From Amycolatopsis lurida (lineage in GTDB: Bacteria > Actinomycetota > Actinomycetes > Mycobacteriales > Pseudonocardiaceae): a DNA stretch of 64,000 bases. Shown here one piece after another: positions 16,609 through 24,715 of this stretch (the stretch's first letter is position 1; the number at the start of each line of letters is the position of its first letter). Both the position numbers and the translations under genes were made by a program. The stretch spans positions 496,001-560,000 of the forward strand of contig NZ_FNTA01000003.1 of NCBI RefSeq assembly GCF_900105055.1. The letters run 5' to 3'. The notes under the pieces were generated by a model. The model had not been told where the DNA came from. It did not search any database and saw only the letters and a list, made by a program, of their open reading frames with translations.

Positions 16609-17982
16609 ATGGCGGACGCTGGTGAACGATCGACGAAGTGGCCGGAGCATCGGGGAAGGTTACGCCGGGTGCTGTCCTCGGTGGTCGCCGTCTCACTATG
16701 CGCGACACTTTCCGCGGTGGACGTGTCCGCATCGCAGGACGACGGCTGGTCGCGGGACTTCTACTGGGGCGTCGCGTCGTCGGGCTATCAGTCCGAGGGC
16801 AGCGCTCCGGACAGCAACTGGAAGCGATTCGTGGATCGTTCGGCCGGCAGGGACGGCGTCGACGAATACCGCGAATCCGTGGACTTCCGGCACCGCTACG
16901 CCGACGACATCCGCCTCGCGGCCGGGCTCGGCGTCAACACCTACCGGTTCGGCATCGAGTGGGCTCGCGTCGAACCCTCACCCGGACGGTGGGACGAAAC
17001 CGAGCTGGCCTTCTACGACGACGTGTTTCGGCAGGTCCGGGCCGCGGGCATGACCCCGATGATCACGCTCAACCATTGGGTCTACCCGGGCTGGGCGCTC
17101 GATCAGGGCGGCTGGGCGGAGACGCGGACGGCCGACGCGTGGCTGGAGTTCAGCCGGAAGATCGTCCGGCGCTATGCCGGACAAGACGCCCTCTGGGTGA
17201 CGTTCAACGAGCCGCTCATCTTCCTCAAGAACGAACAGAAGGTCGGCGCGCTGAACGCGACGCGGTACTTCGCGGCGCAGTCCAACATCGTCCAGGCGCA
17301 CCGGCGGGCCTACGACCTGATCCACGAACTCGACCCGACCTCGAAGGTCACGAGCAACCAGGCCTACATCACCGGCGTCAACGGGATGGCCGACTGGTTC
17401 TTCCTCGACCAGGTCAAGGACAAGCTCGACTTCATCGGGATCGACTACTACTACGGCCTGAGCATCGACAACTGGACGGTGTTCGCCGCGGCGACCGACA
17501 AGTTCTGGGACGTGAAGCTCCAGCCCGAAGGCATCTACTACGCGCTGCGCGGCTACCACGACCGGTTCCCGCGCCTGCCGCTCTACATCGTCGAAAACGG
17601 CATGGCGACCGACAACGGGAAACTCCGCGACGCGGACTACACCCGCGGCGATCACGTCCGCGACACCGTGTACTGGCTCCAGCGAGCCAAGGCCGACGGG
17701 ATGAACCTCATCGGCTACAACTACTGGAGCCTCACCGACAACTACGAATGGGGCAGCTATCGCGCCCGGTTCGGACTGTACACAGTGGACGCTCTCACCG
17801 ATCCCGCGCTGACCCGGCGCCCCACGGACGCCGTTCCCGCGTACCAGGCTCTGGTGGCGGCGGGTGGCGTGCCGCAGGGCTTCCGGCTCAAGCGCGGTCC
17901 GGGGACCTGTTCCCTCGTGGACGGGCTGAACAGTTGCCTCAACCCGGCCAAAGTGGACGGACCGCTCAGGCCACTGAAGTGA
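16609..17982 (+). CDS. Secreted glycoside hydrolase family 1 (beta-glycosidase)
   Basis: 457 residues. Unusual for GH1, it carries an N-terminal signal peptide (RRVLSSVVAVSLCATLSAVDVSA), so it should act outside the membrane. Acid/base Glu201 in VTFNEP and nucleophile Glu329 in YIVENGM are intact, as is the aglycone-side GVASSGYQSEG. A C-terminal Cys pair (GTCSLVDGLNSC) fits an oxidised, exported protein. ATG 16609 is supported by TAGCGT seven bases upstream. With the GH5 cellulase nearby it could finish cello-oligosaccharide breakdown; other beta-glycosides are possible. Its end overlaps the convergent ABC-F gene by 17 bases. Confidence 0.9.
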   Translation: MADAGERSTKWPEHRGRLRRVLSSVVAVSLCATLSAVDVSASQDDGWSRDFYWGVASSGYQSEGSAPDSNWKRFVDRSAGRDGVDEYRESVDFRHRYADDIRLAAGLGVNTYRFGIEWARVEPSPGRWDETELAFYDDVFRQVRAAGMTPMITLNHWVYPGWALDQGGWAETRTADAWLEFSRKIVRRYAGQDALWVTFNEPLIFLKNEQKVGALNATRYFAAQSNIVQAHRRAYDLIHELDPTSKVTSNQAYITGVNGMADWFFLDQVKDKLDFIGIDYYYGLSIDNWTVFAAATDKFWDVKLQPEGIYYALRGYHDRFPRLPLYIVENGMATDNGKLRDADYTRGDHVRDTVYWLQRAKADGMNLIGYNYWSLTDNYEWGSYRARFGLYTVDALTDPALTRRPTDAVPAYQALVAAGGVPQGFRLKRGPGTCSLVDGLNSCLNPAKVDGPLRPLK

Positions 17983-19588
17983 CGAGTTCCAGTCGCCTGC
18001 CCTCGAACGTCCGCCGCATCCGCCGGTCGTGGGTGACGACCACGAGCGCACCGGAGTACTCCGCGAGCGCCTGCTCCATCTCCTCCACCAGATCCGGGGC
18101 GAGATGGTTGGTCGGCTCGTCGAGCAGCAGCAGATCGGTCTTGGCCGTCACGAGCCTGGCCAGTTCGAGCCTGCGGCGCTGCCCGATGGACAGGTCCCGG
18201 ACCGGCTTGCGCAGATCCGGCGCGCGGAACAGGCCCAGCGACAGCAATCTCTCAGCCGCCTCGTCCTCGTCGCCGTCCCCGGCGAAGACCGCCAGAACGG
18301 TTCGGGAATCGGCGGTGAGTCCGCCGTTCTGGTGCAGGAACCCGATCCGGCCCGTCCGCTCCGCCGACCCCGTCGACGGCGTCAGCTCGCCGGCGAGCAC
18401 CCGCATCAGCGTCGTCTTGCCCGCCCCGTTGGGCCCGGTCACGAGAACACGTTCGCCGGGCAGCACGCTGAGCGACGTCCGCGGCAGACGACCATCGACC
18501 GACACGTCGTCCACCTTCACCACGTACTGATCGGCCTCGATCTCTCCCGTGGCGATCCGTGCGGTGAACCGGAGCGGCTCGGGCGGCGGCGGAACGCGGT
18601 CCGCCTCGAGCCGTTGGATCCGCTCGCGGGCCGACCGGATCCGGCTCATCGCCCCGTGCGCCCGGGATCGGGCCCGGAACGCGCCGGCCCCGCTGAAGGC
18701 TGCCGGAGCCTTGCGCGGTATCGCGGAGAACCGGTCGATGTTGACGTCCGCCATCCGTTCGTAGCGGGCCTTCTCCAACCTCCACTCCTCATACTCGCGG
18801 ACCCATCGGGCCCGCGCGGCCTCCTTCGCCGCGAGGTAGCCCGCGTAGCCGTTGCCGTGCCGCTGAACGGTCCGGCGATCGGCGTCGACCTCGAGGATCG
18901 TGCCGGTGACCCGGTTGAGGAACAGCCGGTCGTGGGTGATCGCGACGATCCTGCCGCGGTGCCCGCGAAGGTGGTTCTCCAGCCAGGTGACGGCTTCGTC
19001 GTCGAGATCGTTGGTCGGCTCGTCCAGCAACAGCAGTTCGGGTGACGCTGCCAGGGTGGCCGCGAGCGCCAGCCGCGACCGCTGGCCGCCGGACAGGCTG
19101 CCCAGCGCGCGGCCGCGATCGAGGCCCGGCTGCCCGAGCCCGTGCAGGGCGACCTCCACCCTGGCGTCGGCCTCGTAACCGCCACGGGCTTCGTAAGCGG
19201 TCATGAGGTCGCCGTACGCGGCCAGGTCTTCGGCGGTCTCGAGCGACGTCTCGGCCGCCCGCATCCGGGATTCCAGTTCCCTGATGTCGGCCAGCGCGAG
19301 GTCGATCGCGTCGCCGACCGTGGCGGTGCCGGGCAGTTCCAACGTCTGCGGGAGATAGCCGACGCCGCCGGGCGCGGTGACGGTCACCGTGCCGTTGTCC
19401 GCCCGGTCCCGGCCGGCGATCAGCCTCAGCAACGTGGACTTGCCAGAGCCGTTGTCTCCGATGACGCCCGCCTTCTCCCCCGGTTTGACGGTGAAGGAGA
19501 CCTGGTCCAGTACGACGTGGTCGTCGAAACGCTTGGTGACACCGGAGAGCACGAGTTGTGTTCCGGGATTTCGATGCGGGGTACGCAC
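17966..19588 (-). CDS. ABC-F family ATPase (ribosomal protection type)
   Basis: 540 residues with two ABC ATPase domains and no membrane domain. Domain 1: Walker A GDNGSGKST (residues 44-52), signature LSGGQRSR, Walker B LLLLDEPTNDL. Domain 2: GPNGAGKTT, LSIGQRRR, LLLLDEPTNHL. A helical linker of about 80 residues rich in Arg (YEEWRLEKARYERMADVN) lies between, the part that in antibiotic-resistance ABC-F proteins reaches the ribosomal exit site. Such proteins displace macrolides, lincosamides, streptogramins or pleuromutilins. GTG 19588 has AGGAGG nine bases upstream, and that site is part of an attenuator with a leader peptide. A housekeeping translation role (EttA-like) is less likely given this regulation. 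Confidence 0.9.
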   Translation of the reverse strand: MRTPHRNPGTQLVLSGVTKRFDDHVVLDQVSFTVKPGEKAGVIGDNGSGKSTLLRLIAGRDRADNGTVTVTAPGGVGYLPQTLELPGTATVGDAIDLALADIRELESRMRAAETSLETAEDLAAYGDLMTAYEARGGYEADARVEVALHGLGQPGLDRGRALGSLSGGQRSRLALAATLAASPELLLLDEPTNDLDDEAVTWLENHLRGHRGRIVAITHDRLFLNRVTGTILEVDADRRTVQRHGNGYAGYLAAKEAARARWVREYEEWRLEKARYERMADVNIDRFSAIPRKAPAAFSGAGAFRARSRAHGAMSRIRSARERIQRLEADRVPPPPEPLRFTARIATGEIEADQYVVKVDDVSVDGRLPRTSLSVLPGERVLVTGPNGAGKTTLMRVLAGELTPSTGSAERTGRIGFLHQNGGLTADSRTVLAVFAGDGDEDEAAERLLSLGLFRAPDLRKPVRDLSIGQRRRLELARLVTAKTDLLLLDEPTNHLAPDLVEEMEQALAEYSGALVVVTHDRRMRRTFEGRRLELVTSVA

Positions 19589-19596
19589 AGGGGCGT

Positions 19597-19695
19597 CCTC
19601 CTGATTCTCGCAAGGGGGAAGAAGAGACCATGCGGAAGGACGCGGCCCGGCGGAGCGAAGGCTCTACGCCAGGGCCGCGTCGAAGGCGAGAATCA
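19597..19695 (-). promoter_or_regulatory. Attenuator of the ABC-F gene
   Basis: In the leader RNA, TGATTCTCGC (19686-19695, beginning with the leader-peptide stop codon) is perfectly complementary to GCGAGAATCA (19602-19611), whose last base is the first base of the AGGAGG Shine-Dalgarno (19597-19602). Inside it a strong hairpin spans 19639-19681: 14 pairs with one bulged base, capped by GAGC-GAAG-GCTC. A ribosome stalled at the end of the leader ORF would cover the 5' arm and free the Shine-Dalgarno region. Antibiotic-dependent induction is inferred. Confidence 0.75.
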
Positions 19696-19716
19696 CAGAG
19701 TGAAGAAAATCCCCAT
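19693..19716 (-). CDS. Seven-residue leader peptide MGIFFTL
   Basis: ATG at 19716 and TGA at 19693-19695 encode MGIFFTL. TACCGT stands seven bases before the ATG, so the mRNA probably starts at or next to the start codon and the peptide is translated without a Shine-Dalgarno sequence. An AT-rich patch (19748-19762) lies further upstream. Its stop codon forms the first pairs of the attenuator stem. The MGIF opening recalls the ErmC leader, which stalls ribosomes with macrolides; that likeness may be chance in so short a peptide. Confidence 0.65.
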   Translation of the reverse strand: MGIFFTL

Positions 19717-19862
19717 GCCGAAGACGGTAGCGGGGGAACGCGGACGGGTAAAACGAATTAAAGGTTGTGTACGGGTTCACAGAGTGGTCTGTGTCCCCAT
19801 ACCGCGACAGCGGCGCCCCGGTGACCGAGAATCGAAGCCGGAGGTTTTCGCGGTCTGAGGGA

Positions 19863-20471
19863 ATGGGGTTCCTCGTGCACGGGTCCAGCGGTCCGATCGC
19901 CCGGTTCGCGCGGCGGCTCTTTCCTGGTCGCAATTCGCTGGCCCGCGGCTCCGACCGGTTCGAAGCCCTGGTACTCAAGCTCGTCATCTTCGCGGCGGTG
20001 CTCGCCATCCCGGTCGCGGCCGCCGCCGGCTCGGCCAACCACGGCAGGCAGGTCGCCGCGGCCGCCGCCGACGCGACCGGACGCACACCCGCCACCGCGT
20101 ATCTGCTGACGGCCGCGCCCGTCCGCATCGTCGACAGCGAGAGCGTCGGGACCGACAACTCCACCACTCAGGCGACCTGGACCGACTCGCGCGGGGCGCG
20201 GCACACCGGTGGTGTCCTCGCGACGCCGGGCAGCCCAGCCGGATCGGCCGTGCCGATCTGGATCGACGCCCGCGGCGAGCTCACCGCGGCCCCGAGGAAC
20301 GCGTCGACGGCGGTGTTCGATTCCGTACTCGTCGGCCTCTGGCTCTGGTTCGCCGTGGTCGCCGCGCTCGTCCTGGTCCACCGGGTCGTCCGGCTGGTGC
20401 TCGACCGGCAGCGTGCCGCGGCCTGGGAGCGCGCCTGGGCGGTGTATCCGCGTTCCGGTTCCTGGCCCTGA
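19863..20471 (+). CDS. Rv1733c-like transmembrane protein
   Basis: 202 residues. Two membrane segments, at about residues 35-60 (VLKLVIFAAVLAIPVAAAAG) and 160-185 (DSVLVGLWLWFAVVAALVLV), enclose an extracytoplasmic domain containing ATWTDSRGARHTGGV and PIWIDARGELTAAP, the typical layout of the Rv1733c family known from the mycobacterial dormancy regulon. Function is unknown. GAGG precedes ATG 19863. It is divergent from the ABC-F leader across about 145 bases, and shares no other obvious link with it. Confidence 0.8.
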   Translation: MGFLVHGSSGPIARFARRLFPGRNSLARGSDRFEALVLKLVIFAAVLAIPVAAAAGSANHGRQVAAAAADATGRTPATAYLLTAAPVRIVDSESVGTDNSTTQATWTDSRGARHTGGVLATPGSPAGSAVPIWIDARGELTAAPRNASTAVFDSVLVGLWLWFAVVAALVLVHRVVRLVLDRQRAAAWERAWAVYPRSGSWP

Positions 20472-20513
20472 TCCCGGCGGCGAGGGCAAAGAGCCTCGGC
20501 TAGGGTGCCCCGC

Positions 20514-21341
20514 ATGCGCATCATGATCTCGGCGGACATGGAGGGCGCCACCGGCGTCACCTGGACCGAGGACGTCATCCCCGGTACCGAGCAGTGGCAA
20601 CGATTCCGCCGCCTGTTCACCGGTGACGTCAACGCCACCATCGCGGGTCTGTTCGACTCCGGCGCCACCGACGTGCTGGTCAACGAGGCGCATTCGTCCC
20701 AGCGGAACCTCCTGCTCGAAGACCTCGACGGCCGGGCGCGCATGCTCACCGGCAGGCACAAGCCGCTCTCGATGATGCAGGGGATCGACACCGGCGTGGA
20801 CGGCGTCGTCTTCCTCGGCTACCACGCCGGCGCGGGATTCGACGGCGTCCTGTCCCACACGTACCTGGAGAACCAGATCACCGGCGTGTGGCTCGACGAC
20901 GTCCCCGCCAGCGAAGGCAGGCTGAACGCCGCGATGGCCGCCGAATACGGCGTCCCGGTGCTCGTCGTCTCCGGTGACGACAAGGCCTGCGACGACGCCC
21001 AGGACTACGCGCCGGAAGCCGAACTGGTCACGGTGAAGGAATGCGTCAGCCGCTACGCCGCGATCTGCCTGCCGCCCGCGAGGACCGCCGAACTGCTGAG
21101 CTCGGCCGCGGCGGACTCGATGAACCGGGCGGGCCGGGTCGAGCGGTTCACCACGCCGCACCGGATCGAGGTCGAGTTCGACGCGAGCCACCTCGCGCAG
21201 GCCGCGGCGGTGATCCCGACGGTGGAACAGATCGGCGTGCGGCGGGTCGGCTTCGACGCGCCGGACATGACCGAAGCGATGAAGGCGTTCAAGATCGTCA
21301 CGGCGATCGCGGCCGGGGCGGTGCAGGGTATCTATGGCTGA
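20514..21341 (+). CDS. M55 family D-aminopeptidase (DppA-like)
   Basis: 275 residues. Zinc peptidase that releases D-amino acids from D-aminopeptides, as in cell-wall peptide recycling. Metal-binding SADMEGATG is at the N-terminus, followed by VNEAHSSQRN and LGYHAGAG, all family landmarks, and TYLENQITGVWLDD. The start is ATG 20514, seven bases after TAGGGT; GTG 20505 is an alternative. The last 8 bases overlap the M20 peptidase gene, so the two are translated together and probably act in sequence on peptides. Confidence 0.9.
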   Translation: MRIMISADMEGATGVTWTEDVIPGTEQWQRFRRLFTGDVNATIAGLFDSGATDVLVNEAHSSQRNLLLEDLDGRARMLTGRHKPLSMMQGIDTGVDGVVFLGYHAGAGFDGVLSHTYLENQITGVWLDDVPASEGRLNAAMAAEYGVPVLVVSGDDKACDDAQDYAPEAELVTVKECVSRYAAICLPPARTAELLSSAAADSMNRAGRVERFTTPHRIEVEFDASHLAQAAAVIPTVEQIGVRRVGFDAPDMTEAMKAFKIVTAIAAGAVQGIYG

Positions 21342-22731
21342 GCTCGAAACGCGGGGCGAACTTCCCGACCGTAACGTGCCGAGCAGTGAAAAGGTGCGCC
21401 CTGGCGACGCGATCGCGGACGCGGGTTCCCGAATCGACGCTGAGCTCGATGTCGTCGAAGTCTGTTCGCGGCTGATCCGGTTCGACACCACGAACCGCGG
21501 CGACGGGGACGCCGAGGGCGAGCGTGAGGCGGCCGAGTACGTCGCGTCGCTGCTTTCGGGACTCGGGATCGGCTCGAAGATCATCGAGTCCGCGCCCCGC
21601 CGCGCCAACGTGATCGCCCGCGTGCCCGGCACCGACCCGAGCTTGCCCGCGCTACTCGTACAGGGACACCTCGACGTCGTCCCGGCCGACGCCGCCGACT
21701 GGTCGGTGGATCCGTTCTCGGGCGAGATCCGCGACGGTTTCCTCTGGGGCCGCGGCGCGGTCGACATGAAGGACTTCTGCGCGATGGTGCTCGCCGCCCT
21801 CGCCACGGGTGTCCGGCCACGTCGGGACATCGTCCTGGCGTTCGTGGCCGACGAGGAGGACAAGGGCGAGTACGGGGCGCACTGGCTCGCCGCGACGCAC
21901 CGGGACCTGTTCGACGGCTGCGCGGCCGCGATCAGCGAGTCGGGCGCGTACACCTACCACGTCCCCGCCGCCGACGGCCGGACCGTGCGGCTCTACCCGG
22001 TCGCGACGGCCGAACGCGGAACGGCCCATCTGCGCCTGACCGCCAAGGGCCGCGCGGGCCACGGATCACGCCCCAACGACGAGAACGCGGTCACCCGGCT
22101 GGTCACCGCGCTCGGCAAGATCGCCGCGCACCGCTGGCCGGTCCAGCTGACTCCGACGGTGCAAGCGTTCCTGGAACGCACCGGGGAAGCGCTCGGCGTC
22201 CCGATCGATCTGTCCGATGTGGACGGAACGATCGCGCGGCTCGGGCCCGCCGGGGCGCTGGTGGTGCCGACCGTCCGCAACAGCACGACGCCGACCATGC
22301 TCGACGCCGGCTACAAGGTGAACGTCATCCCGACCTCGGCCGAGGCCCAGGTCGACGTCCGCGTCCTCCCCGGCACCGAACCGGACCTGTTCGCCGAGCT
22401 CGACGCGATGCTCGGCGAGGGCGTCACCCGCGAGTTCGTCGCGCACCAGCCGCCGGTCCAGGCTCCGGTGGATTCGCCGTGGTTCGACGCGATGGCGGAC
22501 GCGCTGCGCTCGCAAGACCCCGAAGCCGTCGTCGTTCCCTACTGCATGGGCGGCGGTACGGACGCGAAGGCGTTCAGCCCGCTGGGGATCGACTGCTACG
22601 GCTTCGCGCCGTTGTGGCTGCCGGAAGGCTTCCCGTACCGCGCGATGGCGCACGGTGTGGACGAGCGCGTCCCGGTCGAGGGCCTGCGATTCGGCACGCG
22701 AGTGCTGCGGCACTTCCTGGAGAACTGCTGA
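21334..22731 (+). CDS. M20/M25/M40 family metallopeptidase
   Basis: 465 residues. Di-zinc amidohydrolase/dipeptidase: QGHLDVVPAD holds the first metal His, GRGAVDMKDF the bridging Asp, and FVADEEDKGEYG the catalytic Glu pair; a dimerisation domain follows (residues about 220-350) with GHGSRPNDENAV. About 30 extra residues precede the usual start, so a later start is possible, but the 8-base overlap with the M55 gene favours the given ATG. Cytoplasmic. Likely cleaves peptides or N-acyl amino acids in concert with the D-aminopeptidase. Confidence 0.9.
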   Translation: MAELETRGELPDRNVPSSEKVRPGDAIADAGSRIDAELDVVEVCSRLIRFDTTNRGDGDAEGEREAAEYVASLLSGLGIGSKIIESAPRRANVIARVPGTDPSLPALLVQGHLDVVPADAADWSVDPFSGEIRDGFLWGRGAVDMKDFCAMVLAALATGVRPRRDIVLAFVADEEDKGEYGAHWLAATHRDLFDGCAAAISESGAYTYHVPAADGRTVRLYPVATAERGTAHLRLTAKGRAGHGSRPNDENAVTRLVTALGKIAAHRWPVQLTPTVQAFLERTGEALGVPIDLSDVDGTIARLGPAGALVVPTVRNSTTPTMLDAGYKVNVIPTSAEAQVDVRVLPGTEPDLFAELDAMLGEGVTREFVAHQPPVQAPVDSPWFDAMADALRSQDPEAVVVPYCMGGGTDAKAFSPLGIDCYGFAPLWLPEGFPYRAMAHGVDERVPVEGLRFGTRVLRHFLENC

Positions 22732-22745
22732 GGAACCCGCCGAGC

Positions 22746-22787
22746 CGCGTGTCGTCCATCCAGTCACGCGTGTCGTCCATCCAGTCA
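22746..22787. repeat. Two tandem copies of a 21-bp repeat
   Basis: Two identical adjacent 21-base units starting CGCGTGTCGTCCATCCAG, located 15 bases after the M20 peptidase stop. Three related units occur in the opposite orientation at 38317-38379. No internal symmetry long enough for a hairpin. Confidence 0.85.
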
Positions 22788-22850
22788 CACCAAACCGGCC
22801 GTCCGGCGCCTTTCATGCGAATTTCATGAAGGCTCCATAACGTCAGCGGC

Positions 22851-23375
22851 GTGAGACCTCTGACTTCGCGCGTCCTGGCGGGCGTCCTCCTGATCGGCCT
22901 CGGCACGGCTCTCCCGGCGTGCCGAAGCGGGTTCACGATCCCGCGTCCCGACGCCGCATCCGCGACGTCCACCTCGGACTCCGCTCCCCCGACCGAGACA
23001 CAGACCCTGACCGTGACGCCCACGGCACCCTCGACGTCATCCGCACCGGGTCTCGAACCCGCCGCGATCGACCGGGTGTTCCAGGTCTACATGAACGGAC
23101 TCGCCAATCACGACATGACCGCGTTGCGCAGCGGAACCTGCCCGAGGCTGCGGGCGACGCTCCTGGGGTTCGAACTCCACGGGCACTACGTCGAGCGCTG
23201 GGAGATGCTGCCGTACTCCGTCCCGCCGGGACAGGAGTTCGTGACGGTCCAGGCCAAGGTCACGCAGCGGAACGCGCGCAACGGCGAACTCGCGGGCGAC
23301 GTCGTCTATTCCTGGTATGTCGAGCGGAACGAGGACACGAACTACTACGTTTGCGGGTGGCTCGACTACGAATGA
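22851..23375 (+). CDS. Hypothetical lipoprotein
   Basis: 174 residues. Signal peptide LTSRVLAGVLLIGLGTALPAC with lipobox LPAC, followed by a Ser/Thr/Pro-rich spacer of about 45 residues and a globular domain of about 105 residues (RVFQVYMNGLANHDMTAL) with two Cys, resembling the NTF2/SnoaL-like lipoproteins often annotated as DUF. GTG 22851 lies seven bases after TAACGT, suggesting a leaderless mRNA. Function unknown. Confidence 0.75.
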   Translation: MRPLTSRVLAGVLLIGLGTALPACRSGFTIPRPDAASATSTSDSAPPTETQTLTVTPTAPSTSSAPGLEPAAIDRVFQVYMNGLANHDMTALRSGTCPRLRATLLGFELHGHYVERWEMLPYSVPPGQEFVTVQAKVTQRNARNGELAGDVVYSWYVERNEDTNYYVCGWLDYE

Positions 23376-23391
23376 CCCTAGGAGGCCGCTG

Positions 23392-24033
23392 GTGGACTCT
23401 GTAGCGCGACTCGCCCGGGACGAACGTGCCGACTTCGCCGCGTTCCTGCGAACGCTGTCCCCCGAGCACTGGGACGCGCCGACGTTGTGTTCGGAGTGGA
23501 CGGTCCGGCAGGTGGTCGCCCACGTCGTCGACTACGACGCCCAGCGGTTCCTTGATCTGGCAGGCCAGGCCGTCCGCGGCGGGCTGCGGCTGAACCGGAT
23601 GAACGCGCTCGGTGTCGCACGGAATCCCGGCCGGACACCGGAAGAGCTGATCGCGCGGTTCGAGGACCACCTCGAACCGCGCGGCCTGACCTCGGCGTTC
23701 GGTGGACGGGTGGCGCTGCTCGACGGGATCCTCCATCACCAGGACATCCGGCGTCCACTGGGGTTTCCCCGCGAGGTGCCGCCGGAACGGTTGCGTCACG
23801 CCCTGGCTTTCGCGCGCTACGCCCCGCCGATCAAGGCGCGCAAGCGGGCGCGCGGGCTCCGGCTCGTCGCCACGGACGTCGGCTGGTCGGCCGGATCCGG
23901 GCCGGAAGTCCGCGGCGCCGGGGAGGCACTCCTGCTGTCGATCGCCGGTCGGGCAGCGGCATTTGACGAGCTGTCCGGGCCCGGCGCGGCGGTCCTCGCG
24001 TCCAGGGTGGACGGTCGTCCCGCCACCGGATGA
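23392..24033 (+). CDS. Maleylpyruvate isomerase-like, mycothiol-type DinB fold protein
   Basis: 213 residues from GTG 23392, with AGGAGG six bases upstream. The N-terminal helix bundle is of the MDMPI_N type (TIGR03083 group): LCSEWTVRQVVAHVVDY is the diagnostic segment, where the His is a metal ligand. Such proteins are mycothiol-dependent isomerases or transferases. Later LLDGILHHQDIRRPLG supplies additional His residues. It follows the lipoprotein gene closely but the two have no obvious functional link. Exact substrate unknown. Confidence 0.8.
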   Translation: MDSVARLARDERADFAAFLRTLSPEHWDAPTLCSEWTVRQVVAHVVDYDAQRFLDLAGQAVRGGLRLNRMNALGVARNPGRTPEELIARFEDHLEPRGLTSAFGGRVALLDGILHHQDIRRPLGFPREVPPERLRHALAFARYAPPIKARKRARGLRLVATDVGWSAGSGPEVRGAGEALLLSIAGRAAAFDELSGPGAAVLASRVDGRPATG

Positions 24034-24040
24034 GGCGGCG

Positions 24041-24649
24041 TCAGCTCGGGAAAACCTCGGACAGCGCGGTGAAAGCGCGGTCCAGCCGGTCGCGGTGCGC
24101 GGCGACGACGGCGGTGAGGTCGTCGCCGGCAAGCCGTCGCCGCGTCGTCGCCACGGCGACGACGCGGTAGGCTGCGACGATCAGCGCGGCGACCAGTTCA
24201 CTGTCACCCGAGAACCGGGGATCGCTCTCGAGCTCATCGGTCAGTTCCGCCTCGATCTCGTGCTCGAACTCGCGCAGCCGTGAAATGAGCGCGCGAGACC
24301 CGGCGACGGTGCGCGCGAGCGGCTCACCAGCCTGACTGAGCCCCGACAGCGGGTGCTGTTCCTCCGCGAGCGCGATGCCCGCCCGGCGAAACGCTTCGAC
24401 GACCCCCACGCCATTCGGCCGCTCGCGGACCACGGCCCGGGCGATGCCGACGGCGTCGGGCAGCCGGTCGAGCGCGAGGTCCTCCTTGCGCTCGAAGTGC
24501 GAGAACACGGTCACCTTCGAGACGCCTGCGGCGGCGCCGATCTCGGCGACCGTGACGTCTTCGAAACCGCGCTCCACGAAAAGCTCCGTCGCGACAGCGG
24601 CGATATGCGCCCGTGTCTTCGAGCCGCCCCGGTCTCCTCGCTTCGCCAT
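24041..24649 (-). CDS. TetR family transcriptional regulator
   Basis: 202 residues with N-terminal helix-turn-helix (VAEIGAAAGVSKVTVFSHFER, about residues 34-54) and a helical effector domain. Divergent from the flavin monooxygenase at 24716; two directly repeated TTACCGAGTAA boxes in between are its probable operator. TAGAGT stands six bases before the ATG, so the mRNA may be leaderless. It most likely represses the monooxygenase until an aromatic or antibiotic ligand binds. Confidence 0.9.
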   Translation of the reverse strand: MAKRGDRGGSKTRAHIAAVATELFVERGFEDVTVAEIGAAAGVSKVTVFSHFERKEDLALDRLPDAVGIARAVVRERPNGVGVVEAFRRAGIALAEEQHPLSGLSQAGEPLARTVAGSRALISRLREFEHEIEAELTDELESDPRFSGDSELVAALIVAAYRVVAVATTRRRLAGDDLTAVVAAHRDRLDRAFTALSEVFPS

Positions 24650-24677
24650 GTGACAACTCTACCTTTACTCATTAAGC

Positions 24678-24701
24678 TTACCGAGTAACCTTACCGAGTA
24701 A
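24678..24701. promoter_or_regulatory. Tandem TetR operator boxes
   Basis: TTACCGAGTAA occurs at 24678-24688 and again at 24691-24701, 13 bases apart; each is itself symmetric (TTAC-CGA-GTAA). A related TTTACTC lies at 24664-24670. They sit between divergent regulator and monooxygenase genes. Confidence 0.7.
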
Positions 24702-24715
24702 AGCTTGGAGTGGTC

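Noticed and set aside
19758..21953. Minus-strand open frame of 731 codons
   Set aside because: Antisense to the Rv1733c-like, M55 and M20 genes, all of which have conserved motifs on the plus strand.
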